From: Pseudomonas congelans
GTDB lineage: Bacteria; Pseudomonadota; Gammaproteobacteria; Pseudomonadales; Pseudomonadaceae
Direction: 5' to 3'
DNA: 64,000 nucleotides
Assembly: GCF_900103225.1 (NCBI RefSeq)
Contig: NZ_FNJH01000007.1
Span: forward strand, 1 to 64,000
Position numbers and translations under genes: made by a program. Positions 63,667 through 64,000 of the stretch are shown here, in pieces. Numbering within the stretch: position 1 is the stretch's first letter; each line of letters starts with the position of its first letter. A model generated the notes under the pieces. It was not told where the DNA came from. It saw nothing but the letters and a program-made list of their open reading frames with translations, and made no database searches.

Positions 63667-64000
63667 TTCGATTCGAGCAGGTCGGTAAGCGCTACCCGAA
63701 TGGACATGTCGGGTTGCATGAACTGAGCTTTCGAGTACGTCGCGGCGAGTTTTTGTTTGTCACCGGTCATTCCGGTGCCGGCAAAAGCACGCTGCTGCGC
63801 CTGTTGCTGGCCATGGAGCGTCCGACCACCGGCAAACTGATGCTGGCCGGTCAGGACCTTGGGCAAATCAGCAACGCGCAAATCCCGTTTCTGCGTCGTC
63901 AGATCGGCGTGGTGTTCCAGAATCACCAGTTGCTGTTCGATCGCACGGTGTTCAACAACATCGCGTTGCCGCTGCAGATCCTTGGTCTCTCCAAGCCCGA
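63663..64000 (+). CDS. ftsE: cell division ATP-binding protein FtsE (5' part)
   Basis: Partial: about 112 N-terminal residues, MIRFEQVGKRYPNGHVGLHE then Walker A GHSGAGKST (35-43) and Q-loop VVFQNHQLL. ABC ATPase that with FtsX regulates septal peptidoglycan hydrolases. Overlaps ftsY by 4 bp. The stop lies beyond the window; ftsX and rpoH would be expected next. Confidence 0.95.
   Translation, partial: MIRFEQVGKRYPNGHVGLHELSFRVRRGEFLFVTGHSGAGKSTLLRLLLAMERPTTGKLMLAGQDLGQISNAQIPFLRRQIGVVFQNHQLLFDRTVFNNIALPLQILGLSKP

Overview
The window is an ordinary chromosomal stretch of a Pseudomonas, most likely of the P. syringae group. The assignment rests on gene content and neighbourhoods typical of the genus: tkt-epd-pgk-fba, metK beside an ArsR/methyltransferase regulator, gbcA/gbcB with dgcA/dgcB and their electron-transfer flavoprotein, a dipA-type phosphodiesterase next to msrA, and fdx-coaD ... 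rsmD-M16 peptidases-ftsY-ftsE. It also rests on several families of Pseudomonas-type intergenic repeats. I see no rRNA, tRNA, CRISPR array, insertion sequence or prophage.

Region by region. 1-4080: a type VI secretion module on the minus strand, with an Eag-type DUF1795 chaperone and a prePAAR/PAAR/Rhs effector whose toxic C-terminus lies beyond base 1. 4371-12430: a CzcCBA heavy-metal efflux operon (minus) divergent from a CzcR/CzcS two-component system (plus). 12545-15129: a MAPEG membrane protein, a DUF1090 protein and the secondary DNA ligase LigB. 15130-15875: tandem repeats. 15876-18082: metK with a SahR-like regulator, preceded by a perfect 12-bp palindrome. 18341-24781: central carbon metabolism (tkt, epd, pgk, fba) with three small lipoproteins between pgk and fba. 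24963-25848: DUF3010 and LprI-like proteins. 26077-37290: dimethylglycine and glycine betaine demethylation, with a 712-bp non-coding island between the two halves that carries repeated TGTGGA(T/C)AA boxes. 37291-38820: three exact 150-bp tandem repeats, then two small genes behind a leader that looks like a C4-type antisense RNA switch. 38821-43406: rlmJ, msrA, dipA. 43657-49856: an MFS exporter, a TldD-like protease pair, threonine aldolase, TraX. 50080-54247: RlmI, DJ-1/PfpI protein, HDOD protein, MutM, a small exported protein. 54256-64000: ferredoxin, coaD, a TetR regulator, sulfurtransferase, YheT hydrolase, rsmD, the M16 peptidase pair, ftsY and the start of ftsE.

How the genes work together. 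The largest pathway takes glycine betaine to dimethylglycine (GbcAB) and then to sarcosine (DgcAB), with electrons probably leaving through the dedicated EtfAB pair. The Czc block couples metal sensing to export. Tkt, Epd, Pgk and Fba form a linked glycolytic, gluconeogenic and pentose-phosphate cluster. At the right end FtsY and FtsE link membrane protein targeting to cell division.

The observations I rate highest are non-coding. They are the C4-like switch at 38442-38650, the box-rich island at 33870-34581, and a mosaic repeat family that sits mostly between convergent genes. On the protein side the most notable are an M19 dipeptidase homologue that has lost part of its metal site, and DgcA lacking one of the expected iron-sulfur cysteines.
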